A stretch of DNA of 64,000 nucleotides. It comes from Chthonobacter rhizosphaerae. Its GTDB lineage: Bacteria; Pseudomonadota; Alphaproteobacteria; Rhizobiales; Pleomorphomonadaceae. This document shows positions 30,672-40,621 of this stretch, piece after piece (the first letter of the stretch is position 1; every line of letters begins with the position of its first letter). Below the pieces are notes generated by a model, which made no database searches, was not told the DNA's origin, and saw only the letters and a program-made list of their open reading frames with translations. The stretch is taken from the NCBI RefSeq assembly GCF_013839525.1, contig NZ_JACDIS010000011.1, positions 62,001 to 126,000 on the forward strand. Reading direction: 5' to 3'. A program made the position numbers and the translations under genes.

Positions 30672-31601
30672 TCAGGCGGCGGTCAGGTTGAAGACGCGCC
30701 TCGGGTGGAGCTCGCCTCGCTCGACGTCCCCGAACGCGACGAGCTGCCCCTGGCAGGTCGCGTAGGCGGGTCCTTCGAAGGCGGGAGCGTCCCGTCCGCG
30801 CAAGAGAACCGGCTGGCCGGAGCGCAACCGGTTGGCGTCCGTCGCCGTCACGGCCAGGGCCGGGATGTCGTCCAGCGCGGTCTCGACGGGGCGGAGTGCG
30901 GCGGCCAGACGGCCGTCAGCCGGGTCCTCTTGCCAAAAGTCGCGCAATGTGTCCAGCGGAATCATGTCGGCTTCGCCGAAGGGGCCGACCGCCAGGCGCC
31001 GGAGCGCCGTCACGTGGCCCCGGGTGCCGAGCCGGCGGCCGATGTCGCGGGCGAGCGCCCGCACGTAGGTGCCCTTGCCGCATTCGGCCTCGAACACCGC
31101 CGTGTCGGCGTCGGGCGTCGCCACCAGGTCGATCCGGTGGATGGTCACCGGGCGGGCCTCCAGCACCACCTCCTCGCCGTCCCTCGCGAGGTCGTAGGCG
31201 CGCTCGCCGTTGACCTTGATGGCCGAAAAGGCGGGCGGCGTCTGCAGGATCTCGCCCTCGAACTCGTCCAGCACCGCGTCGATGTCGTCGGCGGTCGGCC
31301 GCGCGTCCGAGGTGGCGATCACCGGGCCTTCGGTGTCGTCCGTCGAGGTCTCCTCGCCCCAGCGGACCGTGAAGGCGTAGAGCTTGCGGCCGTCCTGCAC
31401 GAACGGGACGGTTTTCGTGGCCTCGCCGAGGGCGATCGGCAGAAGGCCGGAGGCGAGCGGGTCCAGCGTGCCGGCGTGCCCGGCCTTGGAGGTGCCGAAC
31501 AGGCGCTTGATCGCCCCCACCGCCTGGGTGGAGGTCATCCCCACGGGCTTGTCGAGCACGATCCAGCCGTGGACGGTGTTGGGCTTCTTCTTGCGGGACA
31601 T
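30672..31601 (-). CDS. truB: tRNA pseudouridine(55) synthase
   Basis: A 309-residue pseudouridine synthase acting on U55 of the tRNA T-loop. GWIVLDKPVGMTSTQAV and GHAGTLDPLASGLLPI (catalytic D47) are diagnostic, followed by SAIKVNGERAYDLARDGE and a C-terminal PUA-like region. It sits between rbfA and rpsO in the usual order. Confidence 0.97.
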   Translation of the reverse strand: MSRKKKPNTVHGWIVLDKPVGMTSTQAVGAIKRLFGTSKAGHAGTLDPLASGLLPIALGEATKTVPFVQDGRKLYAFTVRWGEETSTDDTEGPVIATSDARPTADDIDAVLDEFEGEILQTPPAFSAIKVNGERAYDLARDGEEVVLEARPVTIHRIDLVATPDADTAVFEAECGKGTYVRALARDIGRRLGTRGHVTALRRLAVGPFGEADMIPLDTLRDFWQEDPADGRLAAALRPVETALDDIPALAVTATDANRLRSGQPVLLRGRDAPAFEGPAYATCQGQLVAFGDVERGELHPRRVFNLTAA

Positions 31602-31686
31602 GGGTGATCTCGTCGGTTCGCCCGGCCGGGATCGGACCGGCGCGCGGCGGATGCGGGATGGGCGCGCCTTGAAGAGGATCGCGCGG

Positions 31687-32112
31687 TCAGTCTTCGGCGG
31701 TCTCGTCGTCGGGCCCGAGGTCCTGGCGCACCTCGGGGCTGCGCAGGAGGGCGTCGATCCGGGCGCTCTCCTCGAAGCGGTCGTCGAACCGGAAGACGAG
31801 GTCCGGCGCGTACTTGAGATTGATCCGGGTGGCCACCTGGCCGCGGATCCACCGCTTGTTGCGCTCCAGGGCCTTCACGGCCGCCGCCGGGTCGCCGCCG
31901 GCGAGGGGGGTGACGAAGACGGTGGCGTTCTTCAGGTCCGGCGAGATGCGAACCTCCGGAACGGTGATCATCAGCGCCGTGACCGCCTCGTCCATGATCT
32001 CGCCACGGGACAGGAGGTCCGCGATGGCGTGGCGGATCAGTTCGCCGACGCGAAGCTGGCGCTGGGAAGGGCCGCGGGCGGTGTCCCGGCCACGGGAGGC
32101 GTGCTTGCTCAT
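31687..32112 (-). CDS. rbfA: 30S ribosome-binding factor A
   Basis: A 141-residue KH-fold factor for late 30S maturation. It contains SQRQLRVGELIRHAIADLLSRGEI, ALMITVPEVRISPDLKNATVFVTPL and INLKYAPDLVFRFDDRFEE, all typical. The start at 32112 is chosen by homology (MSKHASRGRDTARGPS). It follows infB with a 212-bp gap that contains GC-rich dyads but no recognised gene. Confidence 0.96.
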   Translation of the reverse strand: MSKHASRGRDTARGPSQRQLRVGELIRHAIADLLSRGEIMDEAVTALMITVPEVRISPDLKNATVFVTPLAGGDPAAAVKALERNKRWIRGQVATRINLKYAPDLVFRFDDRFEESARIDALLRSPEVRQDLGPDDETAED

Positions 32113-32324
32113 GGTCTCTCGATTCCGTTCGGGCCCCGGCGCGGTCGGCCGCCGGCCGGGCCGGCCTCGTCCCGCGGGCGTCGGACGATGCCGCGCCGCC
32201 GCCCTCGCGGGCATGCGGAGACCGGCTCACGTCGGCTGTTCGGGTCCGGGCCCGGGGTCGGGCGGCGCCGGCGGGGTCGTCCGCCGGGCGCCGTCCCGTC
32301 TGGTTCAGGCTCGATGCGCGGGCG

Positions 32325-35063
32325 TCAGAGCGTCCGCGCGATCTCCTCGACGCGGAAGCACTCGATCACGTCCCCGGCGCGCATGTCCTGGTAGTTCTCG
32401 AAGTTCATGCCGCATTCCTGGCCGGCGTGCACTTCCCGGACGTCGTCCTTGAAGCGCTTCAGGGTGCCGAGCTTGCCCTCGTGGATCACCACGTTGTCGC
32501 GGATGAGGCGGACGCTGGCGCCGCGCTCGACCACGCCTTCCACCACCCGGCAGCCGGCGACCTTGCCGACCTTGGTGATGTTGAAGATCTCCAGGATCTC
32601 GGCGTTGCCGAGGAAGGTCTCCCGGCGTTCGGGGCTGAGGAGGCCCGACATGGCCGCCTTCACGTCATCCACGAGGTTGTAGATGATGTTGTAGTAGCGG
32701 ATTTCGATGCCGGACCGCTCCGCCGCCTGGCGGGCCTGGGCGTTGGCGCGCACGTTGAAGCCGATGATGGCCGCGTCGGACGCTTCCGCGAGGGTCACGT
32801 CGGACTCGGTCACGCCGCCGACGCCGCCGTGGATGATGCGGGCCGCGACCTCCTCGTTGCCGAGCTTGTCGAGCGCCCCGATGATCGCCTCCAGCGAGCC
32901 CTGCACGTCGGTCTTGACGACGAGCGGGAACTCCTTGCGACCGGCGGTCTGGAGCTTGCTCATCATCTGCTCGAGCGAGCCGCGGGCGCCGGACACGCGC
33001 TTCTGCATGTTCTCGCGCTTCAGGCGGATGCGGTATTCGGTGATCTCGCGGGCGCGGGCCTCGTTCTCCACCACCGCGACGCGGTCGCCCGCGTCCGGCG
33101 TGCCCTGGAAGCCCAGGACCTCGACCGGCATGGACGGGCCGGCGGTCGGGACGGTGCGGCCGTGGTCGTCGAGGAGCGCGCGCACGCGGCCCCACTCGGA
33201 GCCCGCCACCACGATGTCGCCGACCTTCAGGGTGCCGCGCTCCACCAGCACGGACGCCACCGGGCCGCGACCCTTGTCGAGCTTGGCCTCGACCACGATG
33301 CCCTCGGCGGCCCGGTCCGGGTTGGCCTTGAGCTCGAGCACCTCGGACTGCAGCAGGATGGCCTCGAGCAGCTTGTCGAGGTTCATCCGCTTGGTCGCCG
33401 ACACCTCCACCTCGAGGATGTCGCCGCCCATGGACTCCACCTGCACCTCGTAGCGCAGCAGTTCCGTGCGCACGCGCTCGGGCTTGGCGTCCGGCTTGTC
33501 GATCTTGTTGATGGCCACGATCATCGGCACGCCCGCCGCCTTGGCGTGGGCAATGGCCTCGATGGTCTGCGGCATCACGCCGTCGTCGGCGGCCACCACA
33601 AGCACCACGATGTCGGTCACCTTGGCGCCGCGGGCGCGCATCGCCGTGAAGGCGGCGTGGCCCGGGGTGTCGATGAAGGTGACCTTCTGGCCGTTCATCT
33701 CCACCTGGTAGGCGCCGATGTGCTGGGTGATGCCACCCGCTTCGCCGGCCGCCACGTTGGCCTGGCGCAGGGCGTCGAGGAGCGACGTCTTGCCGTGGTC
33801 CACGTGACCCATGATGGTGACGACCGGCGGCCGGGAGACCGTGTCGGCGGCGGCGTCGGGGGCCGCGAACAGGCCCTCCTCCACGTCGGACTCCGACACG
33901 CGCTTGACCGTGTGGCCCATCTCCGTCGCGACCAGTTCCGCCGTGTCGGCGTCGATCACGTCGTTGATCTTCAGCATCTGGCCCTGCTTCATCAGCAGGC
34001 GGATGACGTCGACCGCGCGCTCGGCCATGCGGTTGGCGAGCTCCTGGATGGTGATCGCCTCCGGCAGCACCACCTCGCGCATGACCTTCTCGCGCGGGCC
34101 GGACTGCTGGGCGCGCTTCTCCTTCTCGCGGCGGCGGCGGAGCGCGGCGAGCGAGCGGGAGCGCTCGCCCTCGTCGTCCGTCAGCGCGGCCGTGATGGTG
34201 AGGCGGCCCTTGCGGCGGTCCTCCTCGGCGCGCTTGACCGGCGCCGGGGCCGGCACGCGCGCCTTCTTCACCGCCGAGGCGGCGGTGCGGCCGCGCGGGC
34301 TCTCGTCGTCCTCGTCGGCGGCGGCGGCCGGGGCGCCCGGGGTCGCGGCGGCGGCCGGCTTCGGCCGCGCCGGCGACGGGATCTCGATCACCGGCGGGCG
34401 CTTGGATTCGGTGCCCGTCAGGCGGACGGACGTGACGGCCGGCTCCGCGGCCGGCGCGGACGCGTCCGGGGCGGCGGCAGGCGCTTGGGCGGCGGGCTGC
34501 GCCGCGAGCGCCGGGGCGTTGGCGGCCCGTTCGGCGGCCTCCTCGGCGGCGCGGGCCTCGGCCTCGGCGCGAAGACGCGCCTCCTCGGCCTCGCGGCGGG
34601 CGCGCTCTTCCTCTTCTATCTTGCGGCGGGCCTCTTCCTCGACCCGGCGGCGCGCCTCCTCGGCGGCGCGGCGCTTCTCCTCGGCGTCACGGGCGAGGGC
34701 CTGGGCCAGCGCCTGCTGACGGGCCTCCATCTCGTCCTGCGACAGGGAGCGCAGCACCATGCCGCCGGCGTTGGGACGCCGGTCCTGCGGGCGCGGCTGG
34801 CCGCCCTGGTCGCGGCGCGGCTCGCCGCGCTGCGGCGACTGCTCGGCGCGGGCGGGCGCGGCCGTCTGGGACGGCGCCGGCGCTCCCTCGCCATGGCCGG
34901 GGCCGCGGCTCTTCTTCTTCTCCACGACGACAGCCTTCGTCCGCCCGTGGCTGAAGCTCTGCCGGACGGTCCCCTGCTCGACGGTGCGCCGGCCGAGGGA
35001 CAGGGTCGCCTTCTTCGGGGCGACGCTCAGGGTCTTGTCGTCAGTGTTCTTCGTATCGCTCAT
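32325..35063 (-). CDS. infB: translation initiation factor IF-2
   Basis: A 912-residue GTPase that places initiator tRNA on the ribosome. The first 300 residues form a low-complexity Ala/Glu/Arg-rich extension, with a charged coiled-coil near residues 130-190. The IF2_N-like region (residues about 330-390) precedes the GTPase domain with [14 protein letters not shown] (near residue 420), [15 protein letters not shown] and NKIDKPDA. Domains II-IV follow. It sits between ylxR and rbfA. Confidence 0.97.
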   Translation of the reverse strand: MSDTKNTDDKTLSVAPKKATLSLGRRTVEQGTVRQSFSHGRTKAVVVEKKKSRGPGHGEGAPAPSQTAAPARAEQSPQRGEPRRDQGGQPRPQDRRPNAGGMVLRSLSQDEMEARQQALAQALARDAEEKRRAAEEARRRVEEEARRKIEEEERARREAEEARLRAEAEARAAEEAAERAANAPALAAQPAAQAPAAAPDASAPAAEPAVTSVRLTGTESKRPPVIEIPSPARPKPAAAATPGAPAAAADEDDESPRGRTAASAVKKARVPAPAPVKRAEEDRRKGRLTITAALTDDEGERSRSLAALRRRREKEKRAQQSGPREKVMREVVLPEAITIQELANRMAERAVDVIRLLMKQGQMLKINDVIDADTAELVATEMGHTVKRVSESDVEEGLFAAPDAAADTVSRPPVVTIMGHVDHGKTSLLDALRQANVAAGEAGGITQHIGAYQVEMNGQKVTFIDTPGHAAFTAMRARGAKVTDIVVLVVAADDGVMPQTIEAIAHAKAAGVPMIVAINKIDKPDAKPERVRTELLRYEVQVESMGGDILEVEVSATKRMNLDKLLEAILLQSEVLELKANPDRAAEGIVVEAKLDKGRGPVASVLVERGTLKVGDIVVAGSEWGRVRALLDDHGRTVPTAGPSMPVEVLGFQGTPDAGDRVAVVENEARAREITEYRIRLKRENMQKRVSGARGSLEQMMSKLQTAGRKEFPLVVKTDVQGSLEAIIGALDKLGNEEVAARIIHGGVGGVTESDVTLAEASDAAIIGFNVRANAQARQAAERSGIEIRYYNIIYNLVDDVKAAMSGLLSPERRETFLGNAEILEIFNITKVGKVAGCRVVEGVVERGASVRLIRDNVVIHEGKLGTLKRFKDDVREVHAGQECGMNFENYQDMRAGDVIECFRVEEIARTL

Positions 35064-35140
35064 ACGTGTGCTCTATCCTCGCCGGTCAAGAGGCCTCGCA
35101 TCCGCGCCCATTGACCAATCGTGCCGCGGGGTCCTTCGTC

Positions 35141-35944
35141 TCAAAGGCCCGCTGTCCAGTCCGTGTCCTGCGCCACGCCCCTGTATCGGGCCAGCGCGGC
35201 GGCGTTTTGGAGGAAGCTGGTGCTCGCTCCGCCGGCGAGCAGTGCAGCATGTATCACATTTGCGCCGCCCAATGCCAAATCCAATTCTCGGCTCGTGAAG
35301 ATCCCGCCGATCACCCGCGGCATGGCCGCCGGGTCGATGGCCGGATCCTCCCGGGACGGCTGGCCGATGCCGGCCTCCCCGTCCCGATGGTCCCCGTTCT
35401 GATCCTCGTCGTCGAAGTCCTCGTCGTCGAAGTCTTCATCGTCGAGGTCGTCGTCTTCCAAATCTTCACCGTCCGCGTCGTCCTCGTCGAGGCCCGCCTC
35501 GGAGCGCGCGCGGCGTCGCATCACCTGCGCCACCTTGCGCCGCCCGTCGTCGGCGGCCTCGATCGCGTGGACCACGGCGACCGCCTGCCCCCTCGCGAGG
35601 GCGCTCGTCACCTTGCCGAACCCGGTCACCACCTTCCCGGCCTTGCGGGCCATGGAAAGCGACCCGAGCGCGGCCTCGGCCAAGAGCCGGTCCACCAGGT
35701 CCGGCAGGTCCGCCGGGGCCTCGGTCTCGACCTTGAACCCGCGGGAGAACACCCGCTTGCGAACCGCCTCGGCCACCACGGCCCGGCGCCCGCTGATCCA
35801 GACGCCGCGGCCCGGCAGCTTCGCCCTCAAGTCCGGCACCACCTGGCCGTCCGGGGCGCGGACGAACCGGATGAGGCCGGCGGTCGGACCGGTGGCGCGC
35901 GTCACCAGACAGGTCCTTTCGGAGTCGTCCCGCCGCGCCGCCAT
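35141..35944 (-). CDS. ylxR: YlxR/DUF448 RNA-binding protein with L7Ae-like domain
   Basis: A 267-residue protein. The N-terminal DUF448 domain has ERTCLVTR, LIRFVRAPDG and GRGVWISGRR (residues 9-53). An L7Ae-like part starts near residue 90 (GSLSMARKAGKVVTGFGKV) and ends with ELDLALGGANVIHAAL and SFLQNAAALARYRG. Between about residues 149 and 203 it is interrupted by a strongly acidic stretch with DDEDF repeats, encoded by 15-bp tandem repeats. The nusA-ylxR-infB order is standard; the protein is thought to act in RNA or nucleoid-related control. Confidence 0.9.
   Translation of the reverse strand: MAARRDDSERTCLVTRATGPTAGLIRFVRAPDGQVVPDLRAKLPGRGVWISGRRAVVAEAVRKRVFSRGFKVETEAPADLPDLVDRLLAEAALGSLSMARKAGKVVTGFGKVTSALARGQAVAVVHAIEAADDGRRKVAQVMRRRARSEAGLDEDDADGEDLEDDDLDDEDFDDEDFDDEDQNGDHRDGEAGIGQPSREDPAIDPAAMPRVIGGIFTSRELDLALGGANVIHAALLAGGASTSFLQNAAALARYRGVAQDTDWTAGL
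35405..35464. repeat. 15-bp tandem repeats inside ylxR
   Basis: Four successive 15-bp units (35405-35419, 35420-35434, 35435-35449, 35450-35464). The first two are identical (CTCGTCGTCGAAGTC) and the others diverged. In frame on the minus strand they encode DDEDF-type units. Being a multiple of three, copy changes would not shift the frame. Confidence 0.8.
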
Positions 35945-36040
35945 GCTCCCGTCCGTCCTCTCTTCACGCCTGTCGCGCCCGCCGGCATCCCGCCGGGCGC
36001 CTGGTCCTCGCCGATCCGGCGCCCCGTCGGGCGCCCGTGA

Positions 36041-37669
36041 TCAGGCGCTCTGGGCTTCCGCCTCGGCGACCTCGCCGTCCACATCCGCGTCCGCGTCGGC
36101 GTCCGTCTCCGCCTCCTCGGCGGGAGCCTCGATCCAGCCGGCCGCCACGCGCGCGTTCATGACGATCGCCTCCGCGTCGGCGCGGCTCACGTCCAGGTCC
36201 GACAGGGCGCCCTTGTGCCGGGTCACCTCGCCGCCCTTGCGCTCGGTCCAGCCGACGAGATCGTCGGTGGCGCAGCCGGCGAGATCCTCCACGGTCTTCA
36301 CGCCGTCCTTGCCGAGGGCCACCAGCATGGCGGTGGTCACGCCCGGGATGTCCTTCAGTTCGTCCGCGACCCCGAGCTTCACGCGCTCCTCGTCGAGTTC
36401 GCGCTCCTTGGCGTCCAGGAACTCCAGCGCGCGCGCCTGGATCTCCTCGGCGGTCTCGTCGTCGAAGCCCTCGATGGAGGCGATCTCGTCGCGGTCCACG
36501 TAGGCGAGTTCCTCCACCGAGCCGAAGCCTTCGGTGGCGAGCAGCTGGCCGACGACCTCGTCCACGTTGAGGGCGTTCATGAAGAGTTCGGTGCGCTCGT
36601 TGAATTCCTTCTGGCGGCGCTCGCTCTCCTCGGCCTCGGTCATGATGTCGATCGCCCAGCCGGTGAGCTGGCTGGCGAGGCGCACGTTCTGGCCGCGGCG
36701 GCCGATGGCGAGCGACAGCTGCTCGTCCGGCACCACCACCTCGATGCGCTCGGCGTCCTCGTCGAGCACCACCTTGGAGACTTCCGCCGGCTGCAGCGCG
36801 TTGACGATGAAGGTCGCGGCGTCCGGGTTCCACGGAATGATATCGATCTTCTCGCCCTGCAGCTCCTGCACCACCGCCTGCACGCGGCTGCCGCGCATGC
36901 CGACGCAAGCGCCGACCGGGTCGATGGAGCTGTCCTTGGAGATGACGGCGATCTTGGCGCGGGAGCCGGGGTCGCGGGCGACCGACTTCACCTCGATGAC
37001 GCCGTCGTAGATCTCCGGCACCTCCTGGGCGAACAGCTTCGCCATGAACTGCGGATGGGTGCGGCTGAGGAAGACCTGGGGCCCGCGCTGCTCGCGGCGC
37101 ACGTCGAAGATGAGCGCGCGGATGCGGTCGCCGTAGCGGAAGGTTTCGCGGGGGATCAGCTCGTCGCGGCGCACGATCGCCTCGCCGCGGCCGAGGTCGA
37201 CGATGACGTTGCCGTATTCGACGCGCTTGACCACGCCGTTGACGATCTCGCCGATGCGATCCTTGAACTCGTCGAACTGGCGGTCGCGCTCGGCCTCGCG
37301 CACCTTCTGGACGATCACCTGCTTGGCCGACTGGGCGGCGATGCGGCCGAAGTCGATCGGCGGCAGCGGCTCGGCGATGAAGTCGCCGATGCGGGCGGCC
37401 GGGTTGCGGTGGCGCGCCTCGGCGAGGTCCACCTCGGTCGACACGTTCTCGACGGTCTCCACCACCTGCAGCAGGCGCTGCAGCCGGATCTCGCCGGTGC
37501 GCGGGTTGATCTCGGCGCGCACGTCCGTGTCCGAACCGTAGCGCGAGCGGGCCGCCTTCTGGATGGCGTCCTCCATGGCGGCGATCACGATCTGACGATC
37601 GATCGACTTCTCGCGCGCGACCGCATCGGCGATCTGCAGCAGTTCGAGTCGGTTCGCACTGACGGCCAT
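36041..37669 (-). CDS. nusA: transcription termination/antitermination protein NusA
   Basis: A 542-residue RNA polymerase-associated factor. The N-terminal domain starts [21 protein letters not shown]; an S1 domain (about residues 135-200) and two KH domains follow ([35 protein letters not shown]), then C-terminal helix-hairpin-helix repeats (about residues 365-500) and a short acidic tail. Length and layout fit alphaproteobacterial NusA. It is between rimP and ylxR. Confidence 0.97.
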   Translation of the reverse strand: MAVSANRLELLQIADAVAREKSIDRQIVIAAMEDAIQKAARSRYGSDTDVRAEINPRTGEIRLQRLLQVVETVENVSTEVDLAEARHRNPAARIGDFIAEPLPPIDFGRIAAQSAKQVIVQKVREAERDRQFDEFKDRIGEIVNGVVKRVEYGNVIVDLGRGEAIVRRDELIPRETFRYGDRIRALIFDVRREQRGPQVFLSRTHPQFMAKLFAQEVPEIYDGVIEVKSVARDPGSRAKIAVISKDSSIDPVGACVGMRGSRVQAVVQELQGEKIDIIPWNPDAATFIVNALQPAEVSKVVLDEDAERIEVVVPDEQLSLAIGRRGQNVRLASQLTGWAIDIMTEAEESERRQKEFNERTELFMNALNVDEVVGQLLATEGFGSVEELAYVDRDEIASIEGFDDETAEEIQARALEFLDAKERELDEERVKLGVADELKDIPGVTTAMLVALGKDGVKTVEDLAGCATDDLVGWTERKGGEVTRHKGALSDLDVSRADAEAIVMNARVAAGWIEAPAEEAETDADADADVDGEVAEAEAQSA

Positions 37670-37746
37670 GCTTCTCTTCTCCTGACCTCGGTGGGTCTAT
37701 GCCTGCCGGCGGCGAGGGCGCCACGCCCCTTCGCGCCGCCCCCTCT

Positions 37747-38358
37747 TCAGTTCTTGCCCGCCTTCAGCGAGTCGCGGATCAGCGCGTCGTTGAGCACGAG
37801 GCGGGCGTCCGAGACGGTGTCGAGCGGAAACCAGACCTCGTCCACCCCGTCCGCCGGCTGCAGGAGGCGCATGCCCCCCTCGGCGGCCGACGGCTCGCCC
37901 CTGGTGCCGAGGATCCAGCCGCGGAAGCGCTTGCGTCCGAGCTGCGGCACGGACAGCTCCAGCTTGGCCTCGAACCCGGACCAGCGGTCGAAATCGGACC
38001 GGCGCACCAGCGGCCGGTCGATGCCCGGCGACGAGACCTCCAGGTGATAGGCCTTGTCGATCGGGTCGTCCACATCCAGCACCGGGGAGACGGCGCGGCT
38101 CACGGCCTCGCAGTCCTCCACGCTCATGGTGCCGTCGGCCTTCTCGGCCATGATCTGCAGGGTCAGGCCGTTGAGGCCGGACAGCTTCACCCGAACCAGC
38201 CGGTACCCGAGGTCGAGCAGCACCGGCTCGACGATCGCCGCCACCCGGGCGTCGACGCCCGTCTCGGCCACCACGCGCGGCTCGGTCAGATCCCCGGCCG
38301 GCGCGGCGCTGTCCGCGGGCTCGGTCGGAGGGGTCGGGGCGGTGTCTTCAGCGGTCAT
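37747..38358 (-). CDS. rimP: ribosome maturation factor RimP
   Basis: A 203-residue protein for 30S maturation. After a 30-residue polar N-terminus it has [50 protein letters not shown] and [20 protein letters not shown], the diagnostic RimP motif. It heads the rimP-nusA-ylxR-infB-rbfA-truB-rpsO-pnp block. Its promoter should lie in 38359-38400, between its start and the adhP terminator. Confidence 0.96.
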   Translation of the reverse strand: MTAEDTAPTPPTEPADSAAPAGDLTEPRVVAETGVDARVAAIVEPVLLDLGYRLVRVKLSGLNGLTLQIMAEKADGTMSVEDCEAVSRAVSPVLDVDDPIDKAYHLEVSSPGIDRPLVRRSDFDRWSGFEAKLELSVPQLGRKRFRGWILGTRGEPSAAEGGMRLLQPADGVDEVWFPLDTVSDARLVLNDALIRDSLKAGKN

Positions 38359-38406
38359 ATGGGTCGGTCGATGCCTTCATGCAATCGATGCCCCGCCGCG
38401 GATAAT

Positions 38407-38448
38407 AAAAAAGAGCGGGTTCCGGGGGAACCCACTCCAATCCGCTCT
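38407..38448 (-). terminator. intrinsic terminator after adhP
   Basis: On the minus strand AGAGCGG (38442-38448 complement) pairs with CCGCTCT, with an inner GGGTTCC/GGAACCC hairpin, followed by TTTTTTATTAT. It separates adhP from the rimP block. Confidence 0.87.
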
Positions 38449-38537
38449 TAGCGAGCACATCAGAACTGATGGGCATCCTATACGCCGGGCGGGCGGCGAA
38501 TGCAAGGCCGCCGCCCGCCCGGTCGCGCCTCGCGCGC

Positions 38538-39563
38538 TCAGAGGGTCAGGACCACGCGCCCGTCCACGTGCCCGGCCTTCAGCCGGTCGAACACGCCGTT
38601 GATGGCCTCCAGCGGCTCGGTGGAGGTGGTCGGCTTCACCTTGCCCTCGGCGGCGAACTCGATCGCTTCGGCAAGGTCGCGCCGGGTGCCCACGATGGAG
38701 CCGCGGATGGTGACGCGCTTCAGCACCACGTCGAAGATCGGGGTGGGGAAGTCGCCCGGCGGCAGGCCGACGAGGCTCACGGTGCCGCGCCGGCGGACCA
38801 TCTTCAGGGCGTCCGCGAAGGCCTGGCGCGAGACGGCGGTGACCAGCACCCCGTGGGCGCCGCCGTGGGTGGCCTTCTGGATCGCCGCGCCCACGTCCTC
38901 CGTGGCGGCGTTCACCGCCACGTCGGCCCCGAGCGAGCGGGCAAGGTCCAGCTTGTCGTCCGCCACGTCCACGGCGGCCACGTGCAGGCCCATGGCCTTG
39001 GCATATTGGACGGCCACGTGGCCGAGGCCGCCGATGCCGGAGATCACCACCCATTCGCCCGGCCGGGCTTCGGTCTCCTTCAGGCCCTTGTAGGTGGTCA
39101 CGCCGGCGCACAGGATGGGCGCCATGGCGACGAAGTCCGGGTTGTCCGGCAGGCGGCCCACGTAGTTGGCGTCGGCGAGCACGTATTCGGCATAGCCGCC
39201 GTCCACCCCGTAGCCGGTGTTGTGCTGGCCCTCGCAGAGCGTCTCCCAGCCGGTGGTGCAATGCTCGCAGCAGCCGCAGGCGTCGTGGAGCCACGGCACG
39301 CCCACCGGGTCACCCTCCTTCAGGCCGGTCACGCCCGGGCCGAGGGCGGCCACATAGCCGACGCCCTCGTGGCCCGGGATGAAGGGCAGCTTGGGCTTCA
39401 CCGGCCAGTCGCCGTCGGCGGCGTGGATGTCCGTGTGGCAGACGCCGCTCGCCACGATCTTGACGAGCACCTGGCCGCGGCCGGGCTCGGGGACGGGCAC
39501 CTCCTCCAGCACGAGCGGCTGGCCGAAGGCGTGGACGACGGCGGCTTTCATGGTCTTGGGCAT
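38538..39563 (-). CDS. adhP: zinc-dependent alcohol dehydrogenase
   Basis: A 341-residue NAD-dependent medium-chain alcohol dehydrogenase that interconverts ethanol and acetaldehyde. Catalytic zinc ligands are C42, H65 and a later cysteine; the structural zinc set C96, C99, C102 and C110 is present. The NAD motif [17 protein letters not shown] follows. Length and sequence fit bacterial AdhP. A perfect FNR/FixK-like site lies 66 bp upstream of the start, which suggests induction at low oxygen. A terminator follows. Confidence 0.94.
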   Translation of the reverse strand: MPKTMKAAVVHAFGQPLVLEEVPVPEPGRGQVLVKIVASGVCHTDIHAADGDWPVKPKLPFIPGHEGVGYVAALGPGVTGLKEGDPVGVPWLHDACGCCEHCTTGWETLCEGQHNTGYGVDGGYAEYVLADANYVGRLPDNPDFVAMAPILCAGVTTYKGLKETEARPGEWVVISGIGGLGHVAVQYAKAMGLHVAAVDVADDKLDLARSLGADVAVNAATEDVGAAIQKATHGGAHGVLVTAVSRQAFADALKMVRRRGTVSLVGLPPGDFPTPIFDVVLKRVTIRGSIVGTRRDLAEAIEFAAEGKVKPTTSTEPLEAINGVFDRLKAGHVDGRVVLTL

Positions 39564-39628
39564 GGGAGCGTCTCCGAGTTCCCGTGACGGACTGGAGCCA
39601 CCCTAACGGGCGCCGGCGCACCCGCGCC

Positions 39629-39642
39629 TTGACCCGCGTCAA
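39629..39642. promoter_or_regulatory. FNR/FixK-type binding site upstream of adhP
   Basis: TTGACCCGCGTCAA is a perfect dyad of the form TTGA, 6 bp, TCAA. If placed at -41.5, transcription of adhP would start near 39594 and TTAGGG (minus strand, 39601-39606) would sit at -10, the arrangement of class II FNR-activated promoters. Confidence 0.65.
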
Positions 39643-39709
39643 ACATGCAACTGTCGCAATCGGGCGCGGCGCAGCGCCCTCCAGGCGGCCCGACCGCCCG
39701 GCCAACCGG

Positions 39710-40405
39710 TCAGCGGTCGGCGAAGCGCTCGTCGAAGGAATAGCCCGCGCCGCGCACCGTGCGGATCGGATCCGGCTCCTCCGGGCCGTTCAACGATCGG
39801 CGGAGCCGGCCGACGTGCACGTCGACGGTGCGGTCGTCCACGTAGACGTCCCGGCCCCACACGCCGTCGAGCAGCTGCTCGCGGGTATAGACGCGGCCGG
39901 GCGTCCGCATCAGGAAGTCGAGGAGGCGGAATTCGATCGGCCCCAGGTGGATGTCCCGGCCGGCGCGGCGGACCCGGTGGGTCTCCCGGTCGAGCTCGAT
40001 CCCGCCGGCCTGGAGCCGGGTGGACACCAGATCGGGCGAGGCCCTGCGCAGCACCGCGTGGACGCGGGCGATCAGCTCCGGCACCGAGAAGGGCTTCACC
40101 ACATAATCGTCGGCCCCGACCGCGAGGCCGCGGATCCGGTCGCCCTCGCTGCCGCGCGCGGTCAGCATGATCACCGGCAGGCGCGCGCTCGCCGGGTCCT
40201 GGCGCAGGCGCCGGCAGAGCTCCAGGCCCGAGACGCCCGGCAGCATCCAGTCGAGGATGAGGAGATCGGGCGGCGCCTCGCGGACGCTGAGCGCCGCGTC
40301 GTCGCCGGTGGAGACGACCTCCACGGCGAAGCCTTCCGCTTCCAGGTTGTAGCTGAGGAGAAGCCGGAGCGGCTCCTCGTCCTCGGCGATCAGGATCCGT
40401 GTCAT
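39710..40405 (-). CDS. phoB: phosphate regulon response regulator PhoB
   Basis: A 231-residue OmpR/PhoB-type regulator. The receiver has the acidic pocket (IAEDEE), phosphoacceptor D52 in LILDWMLPG, and conserved K in DDYVVKPFS. The C-terminal winged helix has LGPIEFRLLDFLMRTPGRVYTREQLLD and VDVHVGRLRRSL and ends RTVRGAGYSF. It is 216 bp after phoR on the same strand. No pst or phoU genes lie between them. Confidence 0.93.
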   Translation of the reverse strand: MTRILIAEDEEPLRLLLSYNLEAEGFAVEVVSTGDDAALSVREAPPDLLILDWMLPGVSGLELCRRLRQDPASARLPVIMLTARGSEGDRIRGLAVGADDYVVKPFSVPELIARVHAVLRRASPDLVSTRLQAGGIELDRETHRVRRAGRDIHLGPIEFRLLDFLMRTPGRVYTREQLLDGVWGRDVYVDDRTVDVHVGRLRRSLNGPEEPDPIRTVRGAGYSFDERFADR

Positions 40406-40621
40406 GACCCGCCGCCGTCAGGTCCGCGCATCGGCCGGGGCCGGACGCCCGGGCGCTTCGCTCGGCATGTTCGCACCGCCACTCCCGCGCCGGCCGGGCG
40501 ACCCGATCGGTCCCGGCGCCCAAACGCTCCGCGACGCGCCGGCTCCATGCCGCCGCCCAGTCGCGGATGACGTTCTAGTGACGGCGGGCCGGAAGATCAA
40601 GGCGTTGACCGGACGAGTCTT

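Noticed and set aside
32427-35114. An 895-residue plus-strand frame opposite infB
   Set aside because: It is a compositional shadow of infB with Leu/Gly/Arg/Asp/His-rich sequence and no domain.
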